From Cristatella mucedo (taxonomy: Eukaryota; Bryozoa; Phylactolaemata; Cristatellidae): DNA of 60,000 nucleotides. The notes beneath the pieces were generated by a model. The model was not told the DNA's origin, ran no database searches, and was given only the letters and a program-made list of their open reading frames with translations. Shown here one piece after another: positions 1 through 11,877 of the stretch. Each line of letters opens with the position of its first letter. Position 1 is the stretch's first letter. The stretch lies in the NCBI GenBank assembly GCA_009760855.2, contig WPIO01000126.1, positions 126,001 through 186,000 of the forward strand, written 5' to 3'. The translations under genes were made by a program, and so were the position numbers.

Positions 1-1260
1 CGTCGAGGATAATGCGCAAAGTGGCATGAGGTGGAGAATGATGTTAAAACTTGGTTGGTTAAACAAAGAGAAACTGGAATAGCAGTGTCAACAAAGATGA
101 TCTAGCAGGAAATTTCTGTGTGCAGAAGAGCTGTGGACATTATAGGAACTGCAAAGTGATGCCACCGCTTTATGAATTGTCGGGGCTTGATCATGACAAG
201 ACAGACTAAATTGGCACAAAAATGTCACAAAACTATGAAGAGAAGCTCTTGAAGTTCCAGAAGTGAACAATTCAGCTGCGCAAAGAGCACAACTTTGAGA
301 TTTCCCAGATCTAAAATATATAATTTATTTGTATAGCGCCCCAAGAGAACTTAATCCTTATTCAGGTGCTTCACATGTGCCTTGGGGCTCGAGCCCACGA
401 TCCCAGGCAGACCTTGGTCGGGGCGAGCACGTTAACCGTTGGACCAAACCAGCTCAATATGAATGAGGTACCTGTAACATTTAATGCCTCCAGCAATTGA
501 ACTGATCATTTTAAAGGAGCCAAGACGGTATCAATTAAAACTAAACTAAACGAAAACATTCGAAACACCGTAGTGTTAGCTTGCTGAAGCAGATTGCACA
601 AAACCTGAACCGATGGACATTTTCCAAAGTAAATGACTAACAAAGAGATTCCAAAAGGATTTATCCATAGAGTTCACGAAAAGGTTTGGATAGACAGCGC
701 TAAAATGCAAGTATGGTTTTTAAAGGTGTTTGACTGCCGACCGGTAGGTCTTTTGAAAAACCAGCTTTGCTCGTACTTGATTCCTTTAGATGATGAAATT
801 ATGAAAGTGGCAGCTGACGTGAAAATTAAGCCGGCAGGAATCCCGGGTATTCAGACTAGTAAGTTGCAGCCTCTGGATGTAAGCGTCAATAAATCATCTT
901 AAGGAGCCTTACAATAAACGTTTAAAATAAATGGATGCTGGGCCGGTAGGGTAATAACTTGACACCAGCAGGAAGGATCTCGAAGCAGCCAATTGGTAAA
1001 AACAATGAGAGGGTGATGAAGGCCAGGAACAGCGTAAAACCAGAGATTATATTCAGAGCTTTGAAGAAGCGTGACATTTTAAATGCAATGGATGGAACAG
1101 AAGATGTTTCAGTCTATGAAGAGAGTGACGACGACAAAGACGATAAGGGAGTTTCCACCTAATTTCAAGCCTGCAATGCGAACGAGGAAGGTGGAGCGAT
1201 TACCATCACCATTCCTGATACAGAGGATAGTAATAATTGACATGAGTGATATTATGAGTC
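1..1260 (+). pseudogene. Decayed pogo/Tigger-like (DDE) transposase
   Basis: Translating the + strand in shifting frames gives successive pieces of a pogo/Tigger transposase. At 35-250 is a CENP-B-type DNA-binding region (AVSTKM, then CHRFMNCRGL and TKLAQK). At 458-600 is a catalytic-core piece (NEVPVTF, HFKGAKTVSIKT). At 633-902 come RVHEKVW and then SKLQPLDVSVNKS, typical of the segment near the last acidic residue. At 959-1162 is the C-terminal tail (MTPAGR...LKKRDILNAMDGTED). Stops and frameshifts separate the pieces, and a SINE splits it at about 314-457. It is inactive. The family call is from remembered motif patterns; which pogo subfamily is unknown. Confidence 0.82.
314..457 (-). mobile_element. 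SINE A copy inside the pogo transposase
   Basis: Read on the minus strand, this begins with a tRNA-like head (GAGCTGGTTTGGTCCAACGG, then a B-box-like GGGCTCGAGCCC) and ends in an L2-like tail containing GATTAAGTTCTCTTGGGGCG. It interrupts the transposase reading between LRFPRSKI and NEVPVTF; a short AATAT on both sides may be the target duplication. Confidence 0.75.
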
Positions 1261-1261
1261 T

Positions 1262-2245
1262 CCAGAGTGTTTAGACCATTCAGCTATTGAATAACAGCAC
1301 GTTTTAGGGGGCTTATACGTCGGGGGAGGCGGGCTTATGCACGGTAAAATGTGGTGTCTAGATTAATAGCTTGGTAGACCAGCTGCACACTGCTGGTCTT
1401 ACAGCTGGGAGCTCGCGTTGACTCATCACGTTCGACTCCTAAGGATGTCAACCGCCAGCTGCTGCTAAAGGCTGCTGCGGTCTTCGCTCGCATGTGGGGT
1501 CGCTGGGTCAACTCTCTCGGAAACAACCTGGCTTATTAAGAAAGCCACCTGCTCAACGTGAGCCTTAAGCACTGCATCCAACAGACTTTACCCTGGTTAG
1601 GCATTCCTACAGGAACAGAGTAACATGACCTGTAGCATGATGGAAAGCCTGGGGGCATATAGTTTAGACAAATGCACCCCTAGCACGAGAATGAAGGGAC
1701 CTAAACGTGAGACGAACTCCAGAAAGCCAACACACCATCCGATGGGGAGCCAGTGCCGGTTGAAAAAAATGCTGTAAAATGAAGCAGTTCCAACAGTCGC
1801 GACAGACATACACACTAGCCTGTTTTTCAGCCTTTTGAGCGCTTCGTAATACAGGCAGAAAAAAGAATGACAGAAGTCTAGATGACGTATCAATAATTCG
1901 TGCAAATCTGTTGTGGTGCCCTCATCTAAGAAGCATGCATAGTTATTACGATGCTACAAAAGTGATAGTAACGGATTGTAGGCTCACTGTTGACCTGTGA
2001 AACAGGGAACGCCCGGTAAGGAGTCATTTTGTAGCAGGACACACAGATGTTGTACATGTGGCACGGGACAGCTGTGGCTGAGCCAGTTTTGAAGGTAAGT
2101 CGGTGGAGAGCCCCGGTGCAACTCAGTAAGAGGCGTAGCTTCAGCTGCAGCCGAGCGCGTACGCTGCTTACCTAAACTGCCAATCGGCTCAAATGTCAAT
2201 TACTAGCTTAGTTAAAAGCAGAAGCAGCTGCTGCTGGGTGACATT
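1262..2245. other. No gene seen; contains a repeat D tail
   Basis: No coding exon is recognisable. Around 1370-1420 lies a sequence ending ACACTGCTGGTCTTACAG, shared with the two longer repeat D copies at 2246-2600 and 3620-3850. The open frames here resemble no protein I know. Confidence 0.5.
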
Positions 2246-2408
2246 GAAGCCTCGGTCGCCTAGTGGGACATTGAAACCCCAAGTCAAGCTAATAAGGTCC
2301 AATCGGCAGGTCCGAACGAGTTACACAAGTCTCCCATCGAGGTCTGCCTCTTGGTGAGACGAGGGTATGTGTAAGAGTGAATAGATATATACATATACAT
2401 ATACACAT

Positions 2409-2439
<31 letters not shown>

Positions 2440-2442
2440 CAA

Positions 2443-2475
<33 letters not shown>

Positions 2476-2486
2476 CAAATATATAT

Positions 2487-2555
<69 letters not shown>

Positions 2556-2600
2556 TATATAGTCGGGTTGGCAGCCTGCACTCTGCTGGTCTTACAGGGA
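2246..2600 (+). repeat. Repeat D, copy with long internal (AT)n
   Basis: The 5' part contains GGTCCAATCGGCAGGTC and a stretch ending near GTGAGACGAGGG. An (AT)n-rich tract follows (about 2395-2553), then a 3' part ending GCACTCTGCTGGTCTTACAG. The same order occurs at 3620-3850, so the microsatellite sits inside a dispersed repeat. The 5' part could be a tRNA-like head, but I cannot show A and B boxes clearly. Confidence 0.6.
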
Positions 2601-2619
2601 TTCTAAGAATTTCTATATC

Positions 2620-3600
2620 AAGCACATGTCCTTCCTCAGAGAAGCATCCGTAGAGACTCAATGCTGTGATTTGAAGCAATGGGTCCCCAAAATACCGTCA
2701 ATGCCATTTGTGATACTCTCTGATCCCCCTAATGCCATCTCCTCGCGCACAGCTTTTTCATTGACTCCTTAGCCACACCGTACGTCGAATATTTATTGTA
2801 CACAGTAGAGCGTACCATTTAAATGAGATAGGCCGAGGTAAATCTAACAAACCACACAATCTAGCGGTTTCCGCTCTGCCCAATGTAACTGTCCGAGCAG
2901 CATGGCTGAAGCACCTGAACATTCAGCTGCTTCTCCGAGCATCTCGAGGCTCGCACGCTACCGAGTCGTACGCTCGCTCTCCGAGTCGTCTTTTTTCCTC
3001 TCCGAGTGCTATCCCTTTTTCATGGCTTCCAACTCTTTCTTACTATTCGCAGGACAAAAAGGCATTAGTACATTTGTGCACATCCCGGACACACATTTAA
3101 CTGTTAGCGTACTTGCCAGACCATCCAAGCCATCTTGGAAATATAAAGCGACTCAAACACTTGGGGCACCGAGCGAAAGTCTGAACAGACATCGTTTTAT
3201 TTTCTATAATACAAACTCTATTGCCGGTTAACTCGTTCTTCTTATCCTTTTTGCATGGACCATCCGGCGCTTTGGGGAGGGGTTGGGTGGACGTGCCTTC
3301 ACTCGTCGAATCAACTTTTGACGGCGTCTTGCAGGGTCTGCCTCGTGGTCACGGCAAGGTGCACTCTCCTATGCTGCTCACCCCAGCTGCTACATTTACG
3401 CTAGTTTAATCGCCGCCTGAACTCAGGGCACTATACGCGTACCTCGAGACAACGCGACGCATACGAGACGACAAGGCAACACTTAGCTGTGTGCTTGACG
3501 AGCGAAGTTTCGAATCAAGTCGATTCAGTTAGTGGCGAATCGTACCCCTGAAGGCTGCCGATCGGCTAAAGGGTAAATTGTGGCAATTCTTAGTTTGAAG
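2620..3600. other. Upstream region of the HEBP gene, no gene recognised
   Basis: A 109-residue open frame at 2902-3231 (+) and a 62-residue one at 3221-3409 (+) resemble nothing I recognise and look like chance frames. A distal promoter or untranslated exon of the downstream HEBP gene could lie here, but nothing shows it. Confidence 0.4.
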
Positions 3601-3619
3601 TCGTTGCAGGGGCTCCTGG

Positions 3620-3850
3620 GTGGCATGCAAACCTCGTTCATCTATTGGGCCATTGAAACCCATGGCAAGCCAACAAGGTCCAATCGGCAGGTCGGAAAGG
3701 GTTACACAACTCTCCCATCGGTCTCCCTATTGGTGACACGTGTGTGCGTGTGAGAGTGAAGATATATATATATATATATGTATGTATATACATATATATA
3801 ACACGTACAGTCGGGCTTCCAGCCTGTACACTGCTAGTCTTACAGTTACA
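3620..3850 (+). repeat. Repeat D, copy just upstream of HEBP
   Basis: This shares GGTCCAATCGGCAGGTC, a central (AT)n tract (3760-3801) and the tail GTACACTGCTAGTCTTACAG with the copy at 2246-2600. Its end lies about 30 bp before the HEBP start codon, so the immediate 5' flank of that gene is repeat-derived. Confidence 0.6.
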
Positions 3851-3883
3851 AGCTTGCTTGCTGGTATCTTTCAACTTGTTCGA

Positions 3884-4105
3884 ATGGGCCATTATCTGCT
3901 GCTGCAGGCTGCCGTGGTCTGCTCGCTACTGGCACTGAGTCGCTATGCAGCTGCAGACGACGGCTCGGTTCTGCCTGAGCGGCAGGAGACCGGGAGCATC
4001 GCGAAATGGCTGCACTCGCTGCTGCCTACGTCGTGGGTTGGACGGAACCCGTACTTCTGCACGTGGTACGAATGCCCATCTTTTAATGTCACCGACAAAA
4101 ACTGG
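3884..4105 (+). CDS. HEBP-like exon 1 (signal peptide and Cys pair)
   Basis: It encodes residues 1-74 and ends GACAAAAACTGG before the donor GTAAATG, phase 0. The frame is open upstream to 3740, but the ATG at 3884 is preferred because it directly opens the signal peptide. Confidence 0.88.
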
Positions 4106-5600
4106 GTAAATGCGCTCAAGCCCTCGAAGGCGCCGGCGCTGCAGCTTCGTGTTGGCGAGGCATAGTGCATGCAGCTTGCTTCCAAAGAGCACTCAGTAAG
4201 TGGCTCCTGGTTTGGTTGTGGGCCGTTGCAGTTCTTCGAAACGCGATCGTACGGCGAAGTCAACTGGGTGACGTGTCCTCTGCCGTACAACAACATCAGC
4301 ATCAGAGGCCAGGAGCTCGAGCGTCAAGCCTGCTTTTGGGCCTTGTTTAACTACATATCGGGTGATAATGCTGGTGAGTGAGCCTCTAGCTGAGCCGCTG
4401 CCGAGTAGCTACCGGCGAGTGGCACTTCACTGCCAACCCTAGCCAGCCGCTGTAATAGTTACTGAATCGCGTGGGACCTCAGAAGGTGGGTTTCTCAGAA
4501 GGGGCTTTCTTGTCAGTCGGCTGCCCCAGGCGTCAAGTAGTTTAGTCTTTGGATGCGTCGCTTAGTCGTTAAAAGCCAAAGCTGAGGGTTGACGTTCAAT
4601 TTCGTAGAAATTTAGGGCTCCCAATTGGTCGTCTGCTCTGTTACTTACACGTAAACCTATTGTTTTCTTTAGCATCGAAGAAGATTAAGATGACAGTTCC
4701 AGTGGTCAAAAGATTCGGAAAAGATAACGTTCCTTTCATGGGATTTTTCATCCCCGGAAGTGCAGCCGACGTTCCTGCTCCCAACAATGCTAATTTGACC
4801 GTGGTCACGCAGCCGCCCACGTCGTACTACGTGAGGTACGTGCAGTTCAGTTTCGCTAGGAGGCGCACGAGTAGAAAAGAAAATGTTCCGGCTTGTGAAT
4901 GGATGCTGCAGGAAGTCGAAATTAAAGAAAAATGGAAGGAAAGAAAAGGTAACGCGTTCGTGGGCGGCAATGAAAGAGAGAAATTAAGATGAGGTCTAGA
5001 AAGAGGGAGAGCGTGAAAGAGATGAAAGCGAGAGAAATGATCGAGAGAAATCGAGACAGCGACAAGAAACCAAGAGATGAGAGAGATGAGAGACCTAGAG
5101 AGAGCAGGAGAGATGGAGAGAAGTAAGAGATCTGGAAAGGGGTGACAGATGGCGATGAGTATTAAGAGATAGAGAAAGAGAAGGAGCGGGAGAAAATAAA
5201 GAGCAAAGGCGTGAACGAGGGTGAGAAGGGAGTAGTAGTTGGAAGATCGCAGTAGCCTTCAGTGTCTCCGCTTCAACGGAAGACTCCTGAGCAGCAAAAT
5301 CCAGGTTCCACGGAGCCGCTGGAATACTTCTGCGGCTGGGGATTAGAGAGCAGAGGAAGATACGATACGGCATTTCAGAAGTTCCGTTTGATTGTTTGCA
5401 GATCTTTCAGCGGTTTTGGCTACAACCGTCTCACAAGAGTTGATAACTGGAGAATACAGACCGACGCGTTGAAGTTTGCTCTAAAAAAGCAAGGAAAGTC
5501 CGTGGGAGATACTCTCACTGCAGCTGAATACAACAAACCCTCGACTCTGCTTTTCAGACACAATGAAATCTGGATAGAAGTACCGGCAGGAAACAACTAG
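3884..5600 (+). CDS. Secreted SOUL/HEBP-family heme-binding protein, 4 exons, complete
   Basis: The coding exons are 3884-4105, 4232-4373, 4673-4835 and 5402-5600 (stop TAG), 726 nt giving 241 aa. All introns are GT-AG and every codon split across a junction is consistent. Residues 1-24 form a signal peptide (MGHY, then a Leu/Ala/Val core ending YAAADD). A Cys pair (FCTWYECP, 58-65) precedes the SOUL domain: FETRSYGEVNWV (76-87), FNYISGDN (113-120), KIKMTVPV (125-132), FFIPGS (146-151), YYVRSFSGFG (173-182) and LLFRHNEIWIEV (225-236), which match HEBP1/HEBP2 landmarks. Family members bind heme and other tetrapyrroles. Sequons at N68, N95 and N162 fit a secreted or ER-routed protein, unlike cytosolic vertebrate HEBP1. 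An in-frame TAG at 4163-4165 falls inside intron 1. Family call is strong; the exact ligand is unknown, and HEBP1 cannot be separated from HEBP2. Confidence 0.93.
4232..4373 (+). CDS. HEBP-like exon 2 (start of SOUL domain)
   Basis: The acceptor is CCGTTGCAG, and the exon opens with FFETRSYG. It ends after GGTGATAATGCTG at donor GTGAGT in phase 1. Residues 75-121. Confidence 0.92.
4673..4835 (+). CDS. HEBP-like exon 3 (SOUL core)
   Basis: The acceptor TGTTTTCTTTAG leads into KKIKMTVPV. The exon ends in the split Arg codon of YYVR at donor GTACGT (phase 2). Residues 122-175, with FMGFFIPGS and the NLT sequon. Confidence 0.92.
5402..5600 (+). CDS. HEBP-like exon 4 (C terminus)
   Basis: The acceptor TTGTTTGCAG restores the Arg codon and gives SFSGFGYNR. 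It runs to HNEIWIEVPAGNN and TAG. Intron 3 before it (566 bp) carries a GA-rich tract around 4976-5110. Confidence 0.93.
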
Positions 5601-5701
5601 CTGTGCCAAGTTTAAGTTCAGCACCTATGACCTTCTGTTGCCGCCTATGATGACGATGCGATTGACGCTGTGTCTGTAGAACACTATTGATCGATTCTTT
5701 C

Positions 5702-5707
5702 AATAAA
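5702..5707 (+). terminator. Polyadenylation signal AATAAA of the HEBP-like gene
   Basis: AATAAA lies 102 bp past the stop codon, a normal spacing for a short 3' UTR. Confidence 0.75.
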
Positions 5708-5709
5708 GG

Positions 5710-6651
5710 CCATGTGTGCGATTCACGTCCCTCCTTACTGTTAAGCCTTTGTGCCCGAATTACGGATAGTCAAACAGATTTGGGGCGACATTAAATATTG
5801 CGAAAAGCTAATGAGATCGCCATGCCAGCGTGCACAGAAGAAACAAAAGCGCATGGTAAAGCATAGCTTTTTATCTAGTAATCACTCCTTCGCTCGTTTG
5901 CCAGCCAAGTTTCAAACTTTCTGATCAAATGTTAGTCCCTTTTTCGCCCGTAGTCTGGCATGCTCTAAACAGAGAAAGAGCTTCTTAGAGCATTCGGAGC
6001 TTTCGAGAAGTTCACGTGACAAGCCAAGTGAACCAATTGAGCACTCAGCTTTGACCAGGACGACCGGTGTGAGCTTCTATTGAGAACTCGGCTGTCGTGT
6101 GCTCTGATCAGAGTAAAGCAACCGTCAGTTAATTCAACAGCCTCCTTTGTATAAAAGCAGAAGGGAACTTTTGGCAATTCCCGCCCCCCCCCCGTGTACG
6201 AGGTAGCCGAAGACTTTCGTTGTGTAGCCCAATGATCGTGCTGTGAGCTAACAAGGAGCATGCAGTCGTGTGTCTATAATTTAGGTTTTGTAGAGATTCG
6301 AATGACTCGTGTCTACTTTCAAGCGTTTAAAACACCAAACTTCTCAGTGAAATGGATACACTGCTATCGTGTATTTATTGAATATATATATATATATATA
6401 TTAGTACATAAAGTAACAGTGAATACATGATAGCAATATATTCTCTTTCACTGAGAAGACATTCTCAACGAACTTTCGCCCCATTGTGATCAGATGCTCA
6501 CTCGCTGCGAGTTACAGACATTATATAACATAATATATAACAACAGAATATATATATATATATATATATATATGAATCGACGCTACTGCAAAAGCGGCGA
6601 CCGTGCGTTTTCAGAATTTGCTGTCGGAAGCATTGGATAGCTGCTTAGGAC

Positions 6652-6687
<36 letters not shown>

Positions 6688-8700
6688 GGTCTATACGTGG
6701 CGTATGTAAATATTAGTATGTATGCATATTTCAGTGTGCGTGTGCTTGTGAGTGGGTGTATGTGTTTCTGTCTGTTTGTGCACAGGGGACCGTTAAGACT
6801 CTCTGCACGTATACCCTTGTTTGTGCGTACAAATTGAGAATAATTAACAGGGAGGTAGTTATAAGACATACCACGTTCTGGGCAGAATTCCCACGATCCG
6901 TCCAGCAAGGCAGTATCCATATTCTTCTTACTGCATCAGGCGTAAGAAACTGGTTCCCGAAAAGCAAAGAAGGAGTTGATCTTCTAAAAAGCGAGATCCC
7001 ACAATCTATGTTAAGGCAAATAAGCTTTTTACGAAAGTCATATACGTGCATCATGTACCATAAATGAACTGGAGCCATTTACACATAAACATGTACCACC
7101 ATTCCACACTTCGCGGAAAGCTATTTTGATTCTGACTAGGTCCGACCCTATTGTTACAAACGGGTTGTAGCGACTTCCAGGTCCGGATAGAACTAGGCCG
7201 AAAACAGAGCGCTCATAATTATATAACTCATATACTAGTCTCAGCCGGCGCGCGGCGAATGTCTGTACGTATCTCCGTCTGTAACTGCACAAAGCCACAA
7301 AGGCCATGCAGCTGTTGCGCATGGGAGTTTTTTATAGCGCACTCAAAGCGGCTTTCAGTGTGCATTCTGCTGCCAACAGACCTGTGGCAATACCCGAGCC
7401 TTGCATCATGGCGAGCGACTTGTAGGCGCAGCTCCAACTCTCAAGCCTCTCTGTGCCGACTATAGCGGAACACGGCAGCGACGTAGAGCGCCGATGCCTT
7501 CACATATCAAGTCCATATCCATAAAGTAGAAAAGTCTATTTGACAGCGACGGAGTGTTAAAGGCGTTCAACGAGAGAGCCAACGGCTCCATCAGCTAGGG
7601 CACTTCTCAGCTCCAATCAGAGCCAAAGATACCAAATATTAAGGGCACAGCTGAGTGCCGGCTACGTGACGTTATTTTTCATACGACCTTGGCCATAGAT
7701 TACATGTAGCGCATAGTCGGTTGCTAGCCATAATAATTCAGGCAAGTGAATATCCGTCGTAATCTGGCTGGTTTAGCACGGAGCCGCTTCACTGCCCGTC
7801 CAAGGCCGAATTGAGGAAAAAACACAATGCAACCAGCTACAGTACGTGTCACCATTAGGTCACGTGCCACCTCGTCAGTCTCTAATCTAAATTGCTACCG
7901 AGGATTTTTCAGGCACTTTCTTCAAAGCTGTCTTTGCAGCGGTCTTAACTTTATCTTCCTGACAGAGAGCCGCGTCACCAAAAACTTCAAGGCTTCAATG
8001 TGTCTCCAAAGCCCTCTGCTTTTCAAGCGTTCAGGTCGTCAACACTTCACTTAGCTGGAAACGGGAGAGCGCCTTTTAGCGGCGGCTCTGTCTTAATGGA
8101 TATCTGATCCGACCTCAAACTTGGCAGAGATTAGTACACACACCACGGGCAGGAGTCGACGTTCATCTTCTGTCGCAAGAGCAATTGCAACTTCGGCTAA
8201 CCACTCTCATTACTGGCATTGCCTCGGCAAGTCAGCATTGTCTGCCGCTATTACAGTTGGACTGTCTGTGGGGTATGTTAGACAACGTCCAGTGTCCAAA
8301 ATCTGCTAGAAGCATTCACACACTGGCAGACTTTCGAAACACTGTCAGAAGTTTAGTTTCCTGCGAATCGGAACCAGAAGTTGTACTGCATTTGCCGTCA
8401 TGACACGCTGATTCGGTAACCGCAGCATATAGGTAATCGCGCGAAGTCGGTCGATAAGGATACACACGAAGATGATGGCATCACATTCACCAGGCTGCAA
8501 AGTAAATGGCATCGTCGAAGGAGAAGTCACGTGGACGCATAATGACGCGCAAGAGGATACGCTTCCTGAAGTCTCCAAAAATGCAAAGAGCAGCCGCTGT
8601 GAAAACATGGAGCTAGCGAGATAGTACGACAGTCCTCCCGCTCGTCGTAAAGCAGTGCCGCGTGCGTGGCATATAGCATTGCCACTGTACGTAGAAGCAG
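5710..8700. other. Intergenic, no gene recognised; short (AT)n runs and a hairpin
   Basis: There are (AT)n runs at 6380-6402, 6548-6572 and 6655-6686, and an inverted repeat at 6340-6460. Open frames of 60-115 codons on both strands between 6650 and 8600 show no motif I know and no exon-like chain. Confidence 0.5.
6340..6460. repeat. Imperfect hairpin with (AT)n centre
   Basis: The left arm (about 6340-6381, beginning CTTCTCAGTGAAA) is complementary to the right arm (about 6418-6460, ending TTTCACTGAGAAG), including TGCTATCGTGTATT against AATACATGATAGCA. The loop holds an (AT)n run. It could be a small MITE or hairpin RNA locus. Confidence 0.65.
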
Positions 8701-8716
8701 CAAAAGAAAAATACTA

Positions 8717-8880
8717 GCTGATTTAACAGCCTCTTTTTGTATAGCGACAGAAGAGCCTTGACGGCTATCACCACCGCTTGCAGTGGTGATAAAGGATCGC
8801 CCACCGCAGGATTCGAACTCACGACCTCGTGGCCGAGGTCATGAAAAGCAACCACCTTACCTAGTGAGCCATTACGACTC
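8717..8880 (-). mobile_element. SINE B copy
   Basis: On the minus strand it begins with GTAATGGCTCACTAGGTAAG and has the B box GAGTTCGAATCC. The body has CACCACTGCAAGCGGTGGTG and the tail reads CTTCTGTCGCTATAC. The same layout is seen at 30195 and 46043. Confidence 0.8.
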
Positions 8881-9054
8881 AAGACCTAGAAATCAATGCG
8901 TTACTTGATAGGGTGCAGTGCACGTGGAAACAGGGGTCGTAATATAACAGCTTCGACAACCTCGACTTTTAAGGCCTAGGGGCCTAGCTTTGCATAGCTT
9001 CTTCTTTCATAACCCAGATAGAAAGAGCTACTGTGAGAGAATTACAGGAGTCTA

Positions 9055-9182
9055 TATGGCATGTCACGAGTACCACTAACCATTCGATCGTGCTTCCTTT
9101 GCGCCAAATATAAAGTGCTTAGAAAGAGATTGAGTTCTCTGAGGGCGCTATATCAAATTTATTATTACTATTATTATTATTA
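9055..9182 (+). mobile_element. L2-type LINE 3' tail
   Basis: This is only the 3' end: GATTGAGTTCTCTGAGGGCG followed by imperfect (ATT)n, matching the end of the coding copy at 36757-38460. A decayed minus-strand L2 fragment (about 9190-9345) follows directly. Confidence 0.7.
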
Positions 9183-9344
9183 AATGCAACTTGGCGGTGG
9201 CACTCTTATCTAAGAAGTCGTGCAAAGATATTACTTAACTTATCATAGGTAGAATCTGAAAGTGGAGCTGGTTTGTACATCCCACAAAAGGTCATTTTAG
9301 AACAGGAAGCCCCGATTCCGTGCAAAGGCTACCGTACAGCTGCT

Positions 9345-10400
9345 GCTGAGCTCATGTCGAAGGCACGACAGCTGAGGGCTAAAGGGACGCACAATGTTTG
9401 GGCTGCGTTGGAGACTATTGTTCAGTGGTTTACAAATGGTGGCCGTGGCATTCCAGTAGCCTTCGCTCTCGGCACTACGATCCACTTCGCTGTCGCCTGA
9501 CGTGACAACAGGCGCTTTCGCTTGAACCAACTGAGCTGGCGTAACGGAAAGCTACCCGAGTGAGCGTGACCAACCGAAAGCAGTGCTGCACCTGCCTTTG
9601 GTAAGCGATGGACATGCAAAAATATAAAAAAAAAAATTATAAGAGAATTAAAGATGGTCAGCACGTCTATACGTCCGTATACGCAACTCAATTCGGATGC
9701 TAACCCGTAGTTGGCTAATAAACTCAAGAATTTAGATTCATGTTTGTTTTATAAGAAAACTATCAAACGTAATCTGGCATACTTTTTTCCTCCTGCATAG
9801 ATTTTGCTCCATTATTTAAGAGCACTAAGCTTGGCAGCTCACCAGCATGTCGGCGCATACTCATGGCCATCTTCCAAAGCAAAGTTTGAGTTTTCCGTCA
9901 TTACTCACGGATGCGGGTTAATCTCCATATAAAGCCAGCGGTTTCCGCCAGCTATTGTGGACTGGCGAGTTTTCACAGCGATGAATCTGGAATAAATAAA
10001 AAAGGAGCAGAGCGGGCAGAATGTAAGCGGACTTATCGCAGACAACGAGAAAAACACGATGCAGGAAGCCACTCTGTGCCACACTGTCAAAACTCAAACT
10101 GAAACGTCGGGAAAAGCTAAACGATAGCGGGAGACTGGGGAAGAAGCTTCGTGCTGTCAACGCTCAACGAATGCCTCAGTTTTGATGAGACCAAAAGCAG
10201 AAAGAAACCGAAAGTAAGATTCGAGCATTGGACACGACCTAAGTCGTGGTATGGAGAGTCGTTGCACGACGCTTGGCCGCGCTCACCGGCTAGGCTGGAT
10301 GTACCATTAAGTCTGCGGACACTCATTCGGGCATTTTAATGCAATGTTGAAATTTACTGTGATTTTTCATGGTCATAAGCTAGTTCTTAAATAAACTATC
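9345..10400. other. Intergenic, no gene recognised
   Basis: Several 60-100 codon frames exist on both strands, none with recognisable motifs. About 10200-10295 contains a weak tRNA-like segment on the minus strand (CGACTTAGGTCGTG and GCTCGAATC) that may be a SINE C head. Confidence 0.4.
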
Positions 10401-10407
10401 AGCATCC

Positions 10408-10823
<416 letters not shown>

Positions 10824-11309
10824 CCCCGGGGAGCCTGAGCTGCAGCCGGAAGGCAGGCACGGCCCCGGCAGATTTTCACAGATTGCCACAGGCAGATAAA
10901 TCGGTATTTAGCTTGCGTACCTCAGTATAACCAGTATGCAAAGAGCCGGCGTTCATAAGCTGCAGCGTACATAGAAATCCGCTCGGGAGAGCGTGAAGCC
11001 ACGCGATGCTGAACTCGTCGTCCGAGCGGCCGACGGGCCTCTTTGAACCTGCTGAAAAACGAGATGAACCCATTTTTATACCCTCTAAAAACTACAACAG
11101 CAACGCCTTTATGAAGAAACGGTAGCTCCGCCCACAGGAAACCGCATAGCAGTGAAGTGCGCTCGCCCGCGGCGGGGGCCGTCCAACAGCATCGCTAGTG
11201 GCAGCTAAAAAGAAGGACAGATCGCCTCTACCCGCAGTCGGGGGAAAACAGCGTCGCGCCGAGGATTGGCTCCCGATGAACTGAGCTCTCTCTCTATCAA
11301 ATGAATTCT

Positions 11310-11312
<3 letters not shown>

Positions 11313-11388
<76 letters not shown>
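11313..11388. repeat. (CT)n microsatellite
   Basis: A pure CT run, pyrimidines on +. Confidence 0.95.
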
Positions 11389-11389
<1 letters not shown>

Positions 11390-11729
11390 GCTCGGTATGT
11401 ACTAACGATGGCTCGCACGGAAAGCAGCGTCGCGTTAAACACGGTTCGATAGCATCGGCCCTATTCAGGCTCGAGATTGGCGAACGATATACGCCGGACA
11501 AGAAGCATTGCAACTGGCGACGTTTCTGCATCGCGAGAGGATGCTATGAGAAAACATCAAACCAATTTTATCAAGAGACAAGCTTGTTCATGCAAAACCG
11601 TCGCGGGTTGATAACTTTAGGCGCCTCGCATTCACTGCAGCGAGAAGTCAAATCTGCTCTGTGAGCTCGCACAGGAAGCTTACAGCGGATGCAACTACAC
11701 CGGCAAGCACAACCGTAGTAGTAGGGAGT

Positions 11730-11850
11730 GCCCGACCAAGGTCATGGTGAGTGTATTCGATGACCGAGGTGGTGTGCTCGAACCCTATGGCATATGCGAA
11801 ACGCATAGAAAGTTTTCTTTAGGAGCTATACAAATGAATTATATATTCTT
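11730..11850 (+). mobile_element. Divergent SINE A copy, sense orientation
   Basis: It contains GTGCTCGAACCC (B-box-like) followed by CATATGCGAAACGCATAGAA and a tail ACAAATGAATTATAT, paralleling the minus-strand copies at 40091-40375. Confidence 0.5.
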
Positions 11851-11877
11851 CCTACCATTGCAATCCCATTCGGGTGT

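Noticed and set aside
2284-2679. Tyr/Ile-rich open frames
   Set aside because: Translations of (AT)n tracts; the same applies near 12,000-12,450.
4163-4165. In-frame stop suggesting the HEBP-like gene is broken
   Set aside because: It falls within a 126-bp GT-AG intron whose removal restores a perfect SOUL domain in phase.
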